From contig CAVSDL010000009.1 of assembly GCA_963726775.1 (NCBI GenBank), positions 779,356-843,355 on the forward strand: a stretch of 64,000 nt of DNA. Reading direction: 5' to 3'. Every line of letters begins with the position of its first letter. The stretch's first letter is position 1. Source of the stretch: CAIWHR01 sp963726775 (GTDB lineage Bacteria > Pseudomonadota > Gammaproteobacteria > Burkholderiales > Casimicrobiaceae). Made by a program: the position numbers and the translations under genes. Shown piece after piece: positions 7,446 to 17,096 of this stretch. The notes under the pieces were generated by a model, which saw only the letters and a list, made by a program, of their open reading frames with translations, searched no databases and was not told the DNA's origin.

Positions 7446-9029
7446 ATGTTTCCCACCGGCATCCGCGGCACTCGTTCCCTTCACACAACTCCGACGTTTC
7501 GCGCCGGTCTCGTGGCGATCGCGCTGGCGGCAGCGCTAGGCCTCGCGGCCGGTTCCGCGCTGGCCGCACCTCTAAAGGGCGGCGCCGCCAACATCGCCAT
7601 GATCGGCGAGCCGCAGACGCTCGATCCGATGGCTTCGACCGCCGATCTCGTCGGCATAATCACGCAACACGTGTACGAACTGCTGTACACGTTCGATGCC
7701 AACTGGAACGTGACGCCCATGCTGGCGGAGAGCATGCCGGTGATCTCGAAGGACGGCCTGGTCTATACGATCCCGCTGCGCAAAGGCGTCAAGTTCCACA
7801 ACGGGAAGGAGATGACGTCTGACGATGTCGTCGCGTCGCTGAAGCGGTGGATGGACACCGCTCCGCGCGGCAAGGCCGTGACGAAGGAGATCAAGAGCCT
7901 CGAAGCCAAGGGTCCGAGCTCGATCGTCATCACGCTGAACCGGCCCTACGCACCCCTGCTCGCGCACCTGGCATTGCCGAACGGCTTCGCGGCGATCATG
8001 GCCAAGGACTCGATCGCCACACCGCTCACCCAATTCATCGGCACCGGACCGTACATGTTCAAGGAACGCAAGCCCGACCAGTACGTACAGCTGGTGCGCT
8101 ACGACGGTTACAGCGCGCGCAAGGAACCGGCCAGCGGCTACGCCGGCAAGCGCGAAGCGTGGATCGACGAGCTGCGCTTCATTCCGGTGCCCAACGCGAA
8201 TACGCGGGTCGAGGGATCGCTGTCGGGGCAATACCAGTTCGCGGACCTGCTGCCGGTCGAATCGTATTCACGCCTCGAGAATGTACCCAACGTGAAGCCC
8301 GTGCTCACCTCGCCGTTCGGTTTTCCGTACCTGGTGCTGAACACTAAGCAGGGACCCTTCGCGAATCTCGCCCTGCGCCAGGCAGTGGAGGCGGCGCTCA
8401 ACAATGCCGACATGATGGGCGCCGGCTTCGGCGACCCCAAGTTCTACACTACCGAGTCCAGCCACTACGCCAGGAACACGCCGTTCTATTCGACCGCCGG
8501 CACCGAGAACTACGGCAGGGGCGATGCCAAGAAGGCGGCCGCGCTGGTCGCGATCGGCAAGTACGACGGCACACCGATCAAGATTCTCACCAGTCAGCAG
8601 TACGACTTCCATTACCGGATGGCGCTGGTGATGGCCGAAAATCTCAAGGCCGCCGGATTCAAAGTCGACATGCAGGTGGTCGACTGGTCGACGTTGATCC
8701 AGCGCCGTAACGATCCCGCGCTTTGGGATATCTACATCACGCACTCCGCGGTTCTGCCCGACCCCACGCTGACGCCGCCGCAACTCGGCGACGGCGCGCC
8801 GGGCTGGTGGAGCTCGCCCGCGAAAGATGCGTCGCTTGCGGCGCTCAACGCCGAAGCCGACCCGAAGAAGCGCGGCGCGCTGTGGGGCAACGTACAGTCG
8901 GTCGTGTTCACCGAAGTGCCGTACATCCGGGTCGGCTACTTCAACAGCGTGACCGCACGTTCGCCGAAGCTCGAGGGCTACGTCGCGATGCCGTGGCCGT
9001 TTTTCTGGAACACGTGGCTGGACAAGTGA
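7446..9029 (+). CDS. ABC transporter substrate-binding protein, peptide/nickel family 5
   Basis: Periplasmic solute-binding protein of 527 residues. A signal peptide covers about residues 1-40 (hydrophobic LVAIALAAALGLAAG, cleavage near ALA-AP). The mature protein begins with the family 5 pattern GEPQTLDPM and continues LRKGVKFHNGKEMTSDDVV and RQAVEAALN. The ATG at 7446 follows an AAGGAGGA site; an in-frame ATG eight codons earlier is less likely. It heads an operon with two permeases and two ATPases. The downstream D-amino-acid enzymes suggest its ligand is a peptide or N-acyl amino acid with D residues; that is inference. Confidence 0.93.
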   Translation: MFPTGIRGTRSLHTTPTFRAGLVAIALAAALGLAAGSALAAPLKGGAANIAMIGEPQTLDPMASTADLVGIITQHVYELLYTFDANWNVTPMLAESMPVISKDGLVYTIPLRKGVKFHNGKEMTSDDVVASLKRWMDTAPRGKAVTKEIKSLEAKGPSSIVITLNRPYAPLLAHLALPNGFAAIMAKDSIATPLTQFIGTGPYMFKERKPDQYVQLVRYDGYSARKEPASGYAGKREAWIDELRFIPVPNANTRVEGSLSGQYQFADLLPVESYSRLENVPNVKPVLTSPFGFPYLVLNTKQGPFANLALRQAVEAALNNADMMGAGFGDPKFYTTESSHYARNTPFYSTAGTENYGRGDAKKAAALVAIGKYDGTPIKILTSQQYDFHYRMALVMAENLKAAGFKVDMQVVDWSTLIQRRNDPALWDIYITHSAVLPDPTLTPPQLGDGAPGWWSSPAKDASLAALNAEADPKKRGALWGNVQSVVFTEVPYIRVGYFNSVTARSPKLEGYVAMPWPFFWNTWLDK

Positions 9030-9132
9030 GGCTTGCGCACTTGCATTGATCGAGTCCATTGCAGCCCCACGGCATGAGCGCGACGGGCCGCCCCGAGCGC
9101 GAATACCGGAGCGCGCAGCGCGAAGGTACTCC

Positions 9133-10074
9133 ATGACCCGGTATCTCGCTTCGCGTTTCGCCGGCATGGTGATCGTGATGCTGCTGGTGGCCACCATCGT
9201 CTTTTTCATCACGCGGCTCGCACCCGGCGATCCTGCAGCGGTCATGCTGGGCGAGCAGGCGACGGCCACCGACATCGCGAAGTTGCGCGCGTCCTATGGA
9301 CTCGATCAGCCGCTGCCGTTGCAGTTCGTCTACTGGCTGGGCGAACTGGCTCGCGGCAACCTCGGCCAGTCGATTTTCCTGCAGCGGCCGGTGACCCAGG
9401 CGCTGGCCGAGCGCGCGGAACCGACCTTTTTCCTGACGCTGTTCTCGATTGTCATCGCCACATTGATCGGTATTCCCTGCGGCATCGTTGCAGCCGTCTG
9501 GCGTGGCAAGACCATCGATCAGTTCTTTTCGGGCTTCGCGATGCTGGGCGCGAGCATCCCGAGCTTCTGGTTCGGTCTGATCCTCATGCAGATTTTCGCG
9601 GTGAGCCTCGGCTGGTTTCCGGTGGCGGGCTACGGCGATCCGGGCGTGCCCTTGAGCGATCGTCTGCATCATCTGGTGTTGCCGGCGATCGTGCTCGGCG
9701 TGGTCAACTCGGCGCTCATCCTGCGCTTCACCCGGGCAAGTATGCTCGACGTCCTCGGCGAAGACCATATTCGCACCGCCCGCGCCAAAGGACTTTCCGA
9801 AGCCAGCGTGATCCTGCACCACGCGCTGCGCAACGCCTTGATTCCGGTGATCACCATACTCGGCCTCACCTTCGCTCTGCTGATCGGCGGCGCGATCGTG
9901 ACCGAAACGGTCTTCGGCCTGCCGGGCATTGGCAACCTCGTCGTTTCCGCTGTCCTGCGCCGCGACTATCCGGTCATTCAGGGTGCACTCCTTGTGATCG
10001 CTGGTCTCTACGTGCTCATTAATCTCCTGATCGACCTTCTGTACCTGGTCGTCGATCCGCGCGTGAAATATTGA
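9133..10074 (+). CDS. ABC transporter permease (DppB-like)
   Basis: Inner-membrane permease of 313 residues with about six hydrophobic segments, the first at residues 8-30 (FAGMVIVMLLVATIVFFITR). It shows the family features LAPGDPAAVMLGEQA, DQPLPLQFVYWL and the EAA-type loop GLSEASVILHHALRNALIPVI that contacts the ATPases. The ATG at 9133 comes 103 bp after the binding-protein gene; the open frame extends a little upstream but has no family match. It pairs with the next gene to form the channel. Confidence 0.93.
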   Translation: MTRYLASRFAGMVIVMLLVATIVFFITRLAPGDPAAVMLGEQATATDIAKLRASYGLDQPLPLQFVYWLGELARGNLGQSIFLQRPVTQALAERAEPTFFLTLFSIVIATLIGIPCGIVAAVWRGKTIDQFFSGFAMLGASIPSFWFGLILMQIFAVSLGWFPVAGYGDPGVPLSDRLHHLVLPAIVLGVVNSALILRFTRASMLDVLGEDHIRTARAKGLSEASVILHHALRNALIPVITILGLTFALLIGGAIVTETVFGLPGIGNLVVSAVLRRDYPVIQGALLVIAGLYVLINLLIDLLYLVVDPRVKY

Positions 10075-10090
10075 TCGGCGCGACAACGTC

Positions 10091-10975
10091 ATGACGGCCG
10101 CCGTTACGCCCATCGCGGTTAACGTTGCTTCACGCAGTCCCGGGGCGATCATACTGCGCAAGCTGTTCCGGCGCAGGCTCGTATTGGTCGGCGCGGTGAT
10201 CCTGGGCATCGTCGCGGCGCTCGCAATCTTTGCGCCGTGGATCACGCCCTACGACCCGATGGCGTTGAAGATCGTCGACCGACTGCAAAGTCCGCGCACT
10301 GCGCACTGGTTCGGCACCGACGAACTCGGTCGGGACGTGTTCTCGCGCGTGATTTACGGGGCGCGCTACTCGCTGATGATCGGCGCCATGGTGGTGCTGA
10401 TCTCTATGACTGGCGGTGTGCTGCTTGGACTCACTGCCGGATTCTTCCGCCGCCTGGATGGTCCGATCATGCGCCTGGTCGACGCGATGATGTCGTTCCC
10501 GGATATCCTGCTGGCGATCGCGCTCGTCGCGGTGCTGGGTGCGTCGATGACCAACGTGATCCTCGCGCTCGCCATCGTCTACACGCCGCGCGTCGCCCGG
10601 GTCGTGCGGGCCTCGACGCTGGTTGTTCGCGAGCTGCTGTTCATCGAAGCCGCGCGCGCGCTCGGCGTCTCGACGTGGCGCATCCTGTTTATCCATATCC
10701 TGAACAACATCGCTTCGCCAATCCTGGTGCAGGCGACGTTCATCTTCGCCTACGCCGTGCTCGCCGAAGCGGGTCTGTCGTTCCTTGGCGTCGGCGTGCC
10801 GCCGGCGCTGCCGACGTGGGGCACGATGATCGCCAGCAGCCAGCAATTCGCGCATCAGGCGATCTGGCTCGTGGTGTTTCCGGGCGTCGCGATCATTCTT
10901 TCGGCGCTGTCGCTGCAGATGGTGGGCGACGGCTTCCGCGATTTGCTCGACCCCAAGCTCCGGAAGGCGATGTGA
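10091..10975 (+). CDS. ABC transporter permease (DppC-like)
   Basis: Second permease, 294 residues, with an N-terminal membrane segment (LVLVGAVILGIVAALAIFAP) and the family motif FGTDELGRDVFSRVIYGAR. It also has the cytoplasmic EAA loop EAARALGVSTWRILFIHILN and the ending GDGFRDLLDPKLR. It starts 16 bp after the first permease, and its TGA stop overlaps the GTG start of the first ATPase (GTGA), so translation is probably coupled. Function in dipeptide/oligopeptide import follows from the family and operon. Confidence 0.94.
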   Translation: MTAAVTPIAVNVASRSPGAIILRKLFRRRLVLVGAVILGIVAALAIFAPWITPYDPMALKIVDRLQSPRTAHWFGTDELGRDVFSRVIYGARYSLMIGAMVVLISMTGGVLLGLTAGFFRRLDGPIMRLVDAMMSFPDILLAIALVAVLGASMTNVILALAIVYTPRVARVVRASTLVVRELLFIEAARALGVSTWRILFIHILNNIASPILVQATFIFAYAVLAEAGLSFLGVGVPPALPTWGTMIASSQQFAHQAIWLVVFPGVAIILSALSLQMVGDGFRDLLDPKLRKAM

Positions 10976-12003
10976 GCGTGACCACGCAGTCGCACGCTGG
11001 CGCTCCGCTGCTGCAGGTCAGGCATCTGCAGACCCATTTCCTCACCGATGCCGGGCTGGTCAAGGCGGTCGAGGACGTCTCGTTCACACTGAACGCCGGG
11101 GAAACGCTCGCCGTCGTCGGCGAATCCGGCTCCGGCAAGTCGGTGACGAGCCTGTCGATCATGGGGCTGATTCCGAATCCTCCCGGACGCATCGTCGGCG
11201 GCGAGATCCTGTTCCGGACCCGCGAAGGCCCGGTGGTCGATCTCGCGAAGCTTCCCATCAAGGCGCTGCGGAAACTCCGCGGCCGCGACATCGCGATGAT
11301 CTTCCAGGAGCCCATGACGAGCCTGGACCCGGTGTTTACCGTCGGCGCTCAGATCGCGGAAGCTGCGGCGCTGCATCTCGGCATGAATCGCCACGCGGCG
11401 AGGAAACGCGCACTGGACATGCTCGAACTGGTGGAAATCCCCGCCGCGAGACAGCGTATCGACGAATATCCGCATCAATTGTCCGGCGGCATGCGGCAGC
11501 GGGTGATGATCGCGGTGGCGCTCGCGTGCAATCCGTCGCTCCTGATCGCCGATGAGCCGACGACGGCGCTCGACGTCACGATCCAGGCGCAGATTCTCGC
11601 CCTGCTTAACAAGCTGCGCCGGGAGATCGGCATGGCGGTGCTGTTTGTCACGCACAACCTTGGCGTCGTCGCCGAGATCGCCGACCGCGTCGTCGTCATG
11701 TACAGCGGTCGCGTAGTCGAAGAGGGTGACGTGCACTCGTTGTTCAAGCGACCGCGGCATCCGTACACGCGCGGACTGCTGGAGTGCCTGCCGCGGCGCG
11801 CGCTCGACGACGAATCCACGATGGCGCGGCGGCGACTGAACGCGATTCCCGGCCAGGTCGCAAGCCCGCTCGACCCGCTGCCAGGATGCGCGTTCGCTCC
11901 GCGCTGCGCGCTCGTGCTGCCCGAATGCTCGGCCGCGATGCCGCCGCTCGCTGCGCTTGCCGCAGGCCAGGGCTCGCGCTGCATACGCTGGGGGATGCTT
12001 TGA
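10972..12003 (+). CDS. peptide ABC transporter ATP-binding protein (DppD-like)
   Basis: ATPase of 343 residues. Walker A GESGSGKS, Q-loop FQEPMTSLDP, ABC signature LSGGMRQRV, Walker B LLIADEPTTALD and the H-loop VTHN are all intact. The C-terminal oligopeptide extension has the cysteine-bearing region (PGCAFAPRCALVLPECS) that can hold an Fe-S cluster in some members. The start is GTG 10972, overlapping the permease stop, behind GGAAGG; GTG 10978 is an alternative. The long open frame upstream is antisense-like noise inside the permease gene. Confidence 0.94.
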   Translation: MSVTTQSHAGAPLLQVRHLQTHFLTDAGLVKAVEDVSFTLNAGETLAVVGESGSGKSVTSLSIMGLIPNPPGRIVGGEILFRTREGPVVDLAKLPIKALRKLRGRDIAMIFQEPMTSLDPVFTVGAQIAEAAALHLGMNRHAARKRALDMLELVEIPAARQRIDEYPHQLSGGMRQRVMIAVALACNPSLLIADEPTTALDVTIQAQILALLNKLRREIGMAVLFVTHNLGVVAEIADRVVVMYSGRVVEEGDVHSLFKRPRHPYTRGLLECLPRRALDDESTMARRRLNAIPGQVASPLDPLPGCAFAPRCALVLPECSAAMPPLAALAAGQGSRCIRWGML

Positions 12004-12986
12004 ACGCGGCCCCGATCAGCACCGAAATGGCTGCAAGCGCGCCGATGCTGGCGGTGCGCGGCCTCAAGAAATATTTCGGCCACGGCGAGCGCCCGGTTCG
12101 GGCCGTCGACGACGTCAGCTTCGACATCGCGAAGGGCGAGGTGCTGGGCCTCGTCGGCGAATCGGGCTCGGGCAAGAGCACGATCGGACGCTCGGTGCTG
12201 AAGCTGATTGATCCGACCGCGGGTGAAGTGTGGTTCGAAGGCTCCGATCTCGCGCCGATGTCCTCACGTGAAATGCGTCCCTACCGCCGCCGGCTGCAGA
12301 TCATCTTCCAGGATCCGTACGCGAGCCTTAACCCGCGCCGGCGCGTCGGCGACACGCTGGACGAAGCGATGGCGACGCACGGACTGCACCCGGGCGCTGC
12401 TCGCAGGAAACGGGTCGCGGAGCTCTTGTCGCTCGTGGGTCTCGCGCCCGAGCACGCGCAGCGTTTTCCGCACGAATTCTCGGGCGGGCAGCGGCAGCGA
12501 ATCGGCATCGCCCGGGCGCTTGCCGTCGAGCCACAATTCATCGTCGCCGACGAGCCGGTGTCCGCGCTCGACGTCTCCATTCAAGCGCAAGTCATCAATC
12601 TGCTCTCCGACTTGCGCGAGCGCTTCGGGCTGACCATGCTGTTCATCTCGCACGATCTCGACGTCGTCGAATACTTGTGCGATCGGATCGTCGTGCTCTA
12701 TCTCGGCAAGGTGATGGAAGTCGCGCCGGCGAAAGATCTGTACAGGGCGCCCAAGCATCCCTATACCGAAGCGCTCCTCGAAGCGTCGCCGCGGCCGGAC
12801 CCGGAGGCGCGCCGCGACCGCCGCCTTCTCGAAGGCGATATCCCGAGTCCCGTCGATCCGCCGTCGGGCTGCGTTTTCCGCACCCGTTGTCCGTACGCGC
12901 TGGACGCGTGCGCTGCCGAGGTGCCTGCACTGCGCGAAGTGGCACCGGGCCGGTTCAAGGCCTGTATCCGCGACGACATCCTTTGA
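12000..12986 (+). CDS. peptide ABC transporter ATP-binding protein (DppF-like)
   Basis: Second ATPase, 328 residues. It has Walker A GESGSGKST, Q-loop FQDPYASLNPR, signature FSGGQRQRI, Walker B FIVADEPVSALD, the switch His in ISHD, and the C-terminal cysteine-rich oligopeptide domain (GCVFRTRCPYALDAC). The probable start is TTG 12000, overlapping the previous stop and preceded by GGGGGA; ATG 12027 is the alternative. The heterodimeric ATPase pair completes a standard five-gene peptide importer. Confidence 0.93.
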   Translation: MNAAPISTEMAASAPMLAVRGLKKYFGHGERPVRAVDDVSFDIAKGEVLGLVGESGSGKSTIGRSVLKLIDPTAGEVWFEGSDLAPMSSREMRPYRRRLQIIFQDPYASLNPRRRVGDTLDEAMATHGLHPGAARRKRVAELLSLVGLAPEHAQRFPHEFSGGQRQRIGIARALAVEPQFIVADEPVSALDVSIQAQVINLLSDLRERFGLTMLFISHDLDVVEYLCDRIVVLYLGKVMEVAPAKDLYRAPKHPYTEALLEASPRPDPEARRDRRLLEGDIPSPVDPPSGCVFRTRCPYALDACAAEVPALREVAPGRFKACIRDDIL

Positions 12987-12995
12987 GGCATTAAG

Positions 12996-14289
12996 ATGAA
13001 CCTAGCCACCATCCTTTCCGAAACGCTCGACCCCGCGACCAAGGGCTATCCGCTTTCCGGGCCCACGCTGCCGATCTCCGCCATCGGCGCGCAGCGTTGG
13101 AGCGTGCTCAACGGAGACCTGCCATTGCCGCTGGCGGTAATACGCGATTCGGCGCTCGCGCACAATCACGCGTGGATGCGCGACTTCACCGCGTCGACCG
13201 GCGTGCTGCTGGCGCCGCACGGCAAGACAACGATGGCGCCGCAGATCTTCGCACAGCAACTTGCCGCGGGCGCCTGGGGGATTACCGTCGCCAACGTGCA
13301 GCAGCTTGGCCTCTGCGTGCGCTTCGGCGTGCGCCACGTCCTCATGGCCAATCAACTCCTCGGTACGGCTGAGGTCGGCGCGGTGATCCGCCTGCGCGAG
13401 GAGCATCCCGACCTCGAGTTTCATTTCCTCATCGATTCGCAAGTGCAACTGGCGTCGATCGAACATCTCGCCGCATCGCAGAAGATGTCGCGCAAGCTCA
13501 CGGCGCTGGTCGAGCTGGGCGTGCCGGGGGGCCGCACCGGTTGCCGGACGTTCGACGATGCGATGACCGTCGCCCGAGCGATCGCGACGAGCAAGATCGT
13601 AGCGCTGTCGGGCCTCGAATGTTACGAGGGACTCCAGGTCAACGGCGACTCGGCGCGCGACACGGCCATGGTGGGCGCGCTGATGCAGCGCGTGAAGAAC
13701 GTTGCGCTCGCTTGCGATGCGAAGAAGCTGTTCGCCGGGACGTCGATCATTCTCACGGCAGGCGGCTCGGCGGCATTCGACATCGTCGCGCGTGAATTGC
13801 CGCTGCGTCTGTCCAGACCCGTGCTGACGATTCTGCGCAGCGGCTGCTACGTCACGCACGATTCGGGCTTCTACAATCGCATGCTCGAGCAAGTCAAGGC
13901 GCGCAGCGGCGCCGCATGGCAAATGCGTGCAGGGCTGCAGCCCGCGCTCGAAGTGTGGTCGCGCGTGCAATCCACCCCCGAGCCGGAGCTCGCCATTCTC
14001 ACCATGGGAAAGCGCGACGCGTCGTTCGATCTCGACCTTCCGGTGCCCACAAAGCGCTACCGCACCGGAGTCGATGCCGCGCCGCAACCCGTGCCGGCGT
14101 CGTGGAAAATTACCGGGATGAACGACCAACACGCGTATTTGAGCCTCGCCGCTGGCGATGCGCCGCAGGTCGGCGATCTGGTCGGATGCGGCATCTCGCA
14201 TCCGTGCACGACCTTCGACAAATGGCGCGCTCTTGTTCACCGTCGACGACGACTATCGTGTGACGGGCGCGATTCGGACGTTTTTCTGA
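12996..14289 (+). pseudogene. D-threonine aldolase/D-amino-acid deaminase-like PLP enzyme, frameshifted near its 3' end
   Basis: Alanine-racemase-fold PLP enzyme of about 430 residues. The PLP lysine is in LLAPHGKTTMAPQ near residue 75. GSAAFD and RSGCYVTHDSG follow, then the metal-binding C-terminal segment CGISHPCTTFDKW (the His/Cys pair of D-threonine aldolase and D-serine dehydratase relatives). At about 14234 the frame breaks. Skipping one base restores the expected ending FTVDDDYRVTGAIRTFF and a stop at 14287-14289; without the skip the frame runs on as unrelated residues. It lies nine bases after the importer. A lyase or deaminase acting on D-hydroxy amino acids would yield imines or glycine plus aldehyde, matching RidA. 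The indel may be a real mutation or an assembly error. Confidence 0.8.
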
Positions 14290-14367
14290 GCCTGCCGCAA
14301 AAGTCGATTCGCATGACCAGACGCCGCAACACGACTCACGCACCCGTGGGCGATCTGCTTCTACACG

Positions 14368-15249
14368 ATGCGCGAGCGCGCCGCCACGTTGTCACAGGCG
14401 CAGCAGCAGGTCGCCGCGACGGTGCTCGACGATCCGGAATTCGCGTTGCGCGCCAATGTCGACGCACTGGCGCGCCGGGCGAAGGTCAGCCCGCCGTCGA
14501 TCGTTCGGTTTTGCCGCGCACTGGGTTTTGGCGGCCTGCGTGAATTCAAGCTCAACCTGGCGCAGACGCTCGCCATCGGGACGTCGACGCTGCATCGGGC
14601 GCTGGCCCCCGGCGACAACATGCAGACCGTCACACACAAGGTGCTGCAGGGCGCGGCGAGCGCGCTGGCCAACCTCGAGCAGCACATCGCGCCGGCGGCG
14701 GTCGAACGGGCGGTGACGCGGATCGCGAACGCGCGGCGGGTCGATTGCTACGCCGTGGGCAACACGTCGATGTTCATGGCCAGTGACGCCCAGGCGCGAT
14801 TTTCGCGGCTCGGCCTGACTTCGAATTTCTATTTCGACGCCTACCTGCAGCTGGTCTCGGCGGCAACGATGAACAAGAGCGATGTCGTGCTGGCGATCTC
14901 GCATGTCGGACGGATGCCGTTCCTGCTGGAGTCGGTCGGCGTCGCGAAGGAGCAGGGCGCGACGATCATCGCGATCACGCAGCCGAATACGCCATTGGCC
15001 GAGTTGGTCGACATCGTCCTGCCGATCGTCGTGCCGGCCGACCCGTTGATGCGCGTCGGCACGGAGGCGTATCTCGCGCAACTGGCGTATCTCGAAATAC
15101 TGATGGTCGGCACCGGCTTGCGCCGTGGTCCGCCCGCATTGAGCCAGTTGAAGCGCGTGCGTCAGGTGCTGCAGGAGCGCGGCGTGGACAGCGAAGCGCA
15201 TCCGGTGCTGCAGGCGGCGTGGTCGAAACGCGAAAGGCAACCGCTATGA
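14368..15249 (+). CDS. MurR/RpiR family transcriptional regulator (SIS domain)
   Basis: Regulator of about 293 residues from ATG 14368. The N-terminal helix-turn-helix appears as VDALARRAKVSPPSIVRFCRAL, typical of RpiR/HexR proteins, and the C-terminal SIS domain (residues 115-250) reads VDCYAVGNTSMFM, LAISHVGRMPFL and ITQPNTPLA. Usual N-termini in this family have a motif like PVGDLL before the first helix. Here that motif occurs in another frame from ATG 14313, so a second one-base indel near 14355 is possible. Its stop overlaps the ATG of the deacylase gene (ATGA). It is the obvious candidate to bind the HexR-like sites at 7218 and 7363. Confidence 0.88.
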   Translation: MRERAATLSQAQQQVAATVLDDPEFALRANVDALARRAKVSPPSIVRFCRALGFGGLREFKLNLAQTLAIGTSTLHRALAPGDNMQTVTHKVLQGAASALANLEQHIAPAAVERAVTRIANARRVDCYAVGNTSMFMASDAQARFSRLGLTSNFYFDAYLQLVSAATMNKSDVVLAISHVGRMPFLLESVGVAKEQGATIIAITQPNTPLAELVDIVLPIVVPADPLMRVGTEAYLAQLAYLEILMVGTGLRRGPPALSQLKRVRQVLQERGVDSEAHPVLQAAWSKRERQPL

Positions 15250-16697
15250 ATGTCGGACACAAGACCGCGCTGCTCCTGCGTGGCGGCACGGTCATCGACG
15301 GCACCGGCGCGCCGCGTCTGGTCGCCGATGTAAGCATTGAAGGCGAGCGCATCGCCGCGGTCGGATTGCGGCTGCCGGCGCACGGTGCCGAGGTGATCGA
15401 CGTCACCGGCAGGATCGTCGCGCCGGGTTTTATCGACGTCCACACCCACGACGACCAGATCGTGCTGGCGGCGCCGGAGATGCTGCCGAAGATCAGTCAG
15501 GGCGTGACAACCGTCGTCGTCGGCAATTGCGGCATCAGCCTGGCACCGCTGGTGCATGCCGACGTTCCGCCGCCGCTCAACCTGCTGGGCGGCAGCGACA
15601 AGTACGTCCATCCGACGATGGCCGCGTATGTCGAAGCGGTCGGACACGCGCGGCCCGCGGTCAACGTGGCCGCGCTAGTCGGGCATTCGACCCTGCGCGT
15701 GGCGACGATGGACGACCCTTATCGACCCGCGACGCGCGCCGAGCAGGCACGGATGGTCGAGCTGCTGCGAGAGGGCATGGACGCAGGCGCGACGGGCTTC
15801 AGTTCCGGCGTGTTCTACGCGACGGGCGCCGCCGCCGATGTCGATGAACTGTCGCTGCTCGCGGGCATTGCCGGCGACGCCGGCGGCGTGTACGCGACGC
15901 ACATTCGAGACGAGCACGAAAAGGTGCTCGATTCGCTGGACGAGGCGTTCACGGCCGGGCGGCGCGGCAAGGTGCCCGTGGTGGTCTCGCATCACAAATG
16001 CGCGGGACCGAACAACTGGGGCCGCACCGTGCAGACGCTCGCGCACTTCGACGCCGCGCGAAGGAACCAGCCGATCGGTCTCGACATGTATCCGTACATC
16101 GCGGGCTCGACGGTGTTGCGCCGGGAAATGGTCGACGGCGTCATCGACATCCTGATCACGTGGTCGACGCCACATCCTGAAATGGCGGCGCGCATGCTCG
16201 CGGACATCGCGGCCGAGTGGGACTGCACGCAACAGGAGGCCTGCGATCGCCTGCAGCCGGGAGGCGCGTGCTATTTCCAGATGTGCGAAGAGGACGTGCA
16301 GCGGGTGCTCAAGTATCCCGCGACGATGATCGGCTCCGACGGCCTGCCGCACGATCAGCATCCGCATCCGCGGCTATGGGGAACCTTCCCCCGCGTGCTC
16401 GGACACTACAGCCGCGACCTGGGTCTGTTTTCGCTCGAGACGGCGGTGCACAAGATGAGCGGGCTCTCCGCGCGCAACTTCAAGCTCGAGGATCGCGGCG
16501 AAATCCGCGAAGGCGCATACGCCGACGTCGTCGTGTTCGATGAGGCCACCGTTAAGGACGTTGCGACCTTCGAGCAGCCAAAAGCGCTTGCTATCGGTAT
16601 CGACTGCGTGCTGGTCAATGGCGCCATCGCCTATCGCTCCGGCGAGGTATCAAACGAACGCAGCGGACGGTTTCTGCGTCGACCCCCCGTTAGTTAG
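15246..16697 (+). CDS. N-acyl-D-amino-acid deacylase (D-aminoacylase, amidohydrolase family 3)
   Basis: Zinc amidohydrolase of 483 residues that removes the acyl group from N-acyl-D-amino acids. Metal and active-site features seen are DVHTHDD (HxH), VVVGNCGIS with the conserved Cys ligand, THIRDEHEK, the SHHKCAGPNNWG histidine motif and the catalytic Asp in MIGSDGLPHDQHPHPR. An N-terminal beta domain (LLRGGTVIDGTGAPR) and a C-terminal ADVVVF strand complete the fold. The ATG at 15246 overlaps the regulator stop. It is the last gene of the importer operon, so imported N-acyl-D or D-peptide material can be deacylated inside the cell. Confidence 0.93.
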   Translation: MNVGHKTALLLRGGTVIDGTGAPRLVADVSIEGERIAAVGLRLPAHGAEVIDVTGRIVAPGFIDVHTHDDQIVLAAPEMLPKISQGVTTVVVGNCGISLAPLVHADVPPPLNLLGGSDKYVHPTMAAYVEAVGHARPAVNVAALVGHSTLRVATMDDPYRPATRAEQARMVELLREGMDAGATGFSSGVFYATGAAADVDELSLLAGIAGDAGGVYATHIRDEHEKVLDSLDEAFTAGRRGKVPVVVSHHKCAGPNNWGRTVQTLAHFDAARRNQPIGLDMYPYIAGSTVLRREMVDGVIDILITWSTPHPEMAARMLADIAAEWDCTQQEACDRLQPGGACYFQMCEEDVQRVLKYPATMIGSDGLPHDQHPHPRLWGTFPRVLGHYSRDLGLFSLETAVHKMSGLSARNFKLEDRGEIREGAYADVVVFDEATVKDVATFEQPKALAIGIDCVLVNGAIAYRSGEVSNERSGRFLRRPPVS

Positions 16698-17096
16698 CCC
16701 GTCGTGGTCTCCCGACGGTCCTCGAACGACGGGCATTCAACGTATTCCCCTGCGACACGTGAACCGTCGCTGTCGGACGGCGTTAGTGGCTGCTATCGCT
16801 GGAAGTCAAGCAGGATGGCTCCCCGACCAAGGCTCGAACCTGGGACCTGCGGATTAACAGTCCGTCCGGACATCGCCCGGAAAGGCGCGCCAGTCAACGA
16901 TCTTGGCCAAAACGGCCGGTAATATTTTCGCCCAGTTTCCAGAGTTTTCACCTCTGAGGGATTCATTCGGCTTCGCAATATTACCAGCTTCGTCGCCTCC
17001 GCCGAGCCCCAGATACGGTACCGACGATCACCTGGTTCTTGGCCAGAACCAGATACTCGAAAGATATTTTTCATCGACGTTGGCGATCTGGTGGAG
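16698..17096. other. gene-free stretch containing the inner island boundary
   Basis: No supported gene. Just after the deacylase stop there is an inverted repeat with GCCCGTCGT and ACGACGGGC arms (about 16698-16735), possibly a terminator without a T run. The partial tRNA-Asn copy at 16816 follows. The rest, to the DUF302 stop, is lower in GC than its surroundings and shows no coding pattern. Confidence 0.5.
16816..16866 (-). repeat. partial tRNA-Asn copy (inner attachment-site repeat)
   Basis: 51 bp equal to the 3' part of tRNA-Asn, starting with the CCA end and stopping inside the anticodon stem. The T stem carries the same flipped pair as the copy at 6535, plus one G-U change. It separates the D-amino-acid segment from the kinase segment and is read as an attachment-site duplication. 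Confidence 0.85.
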
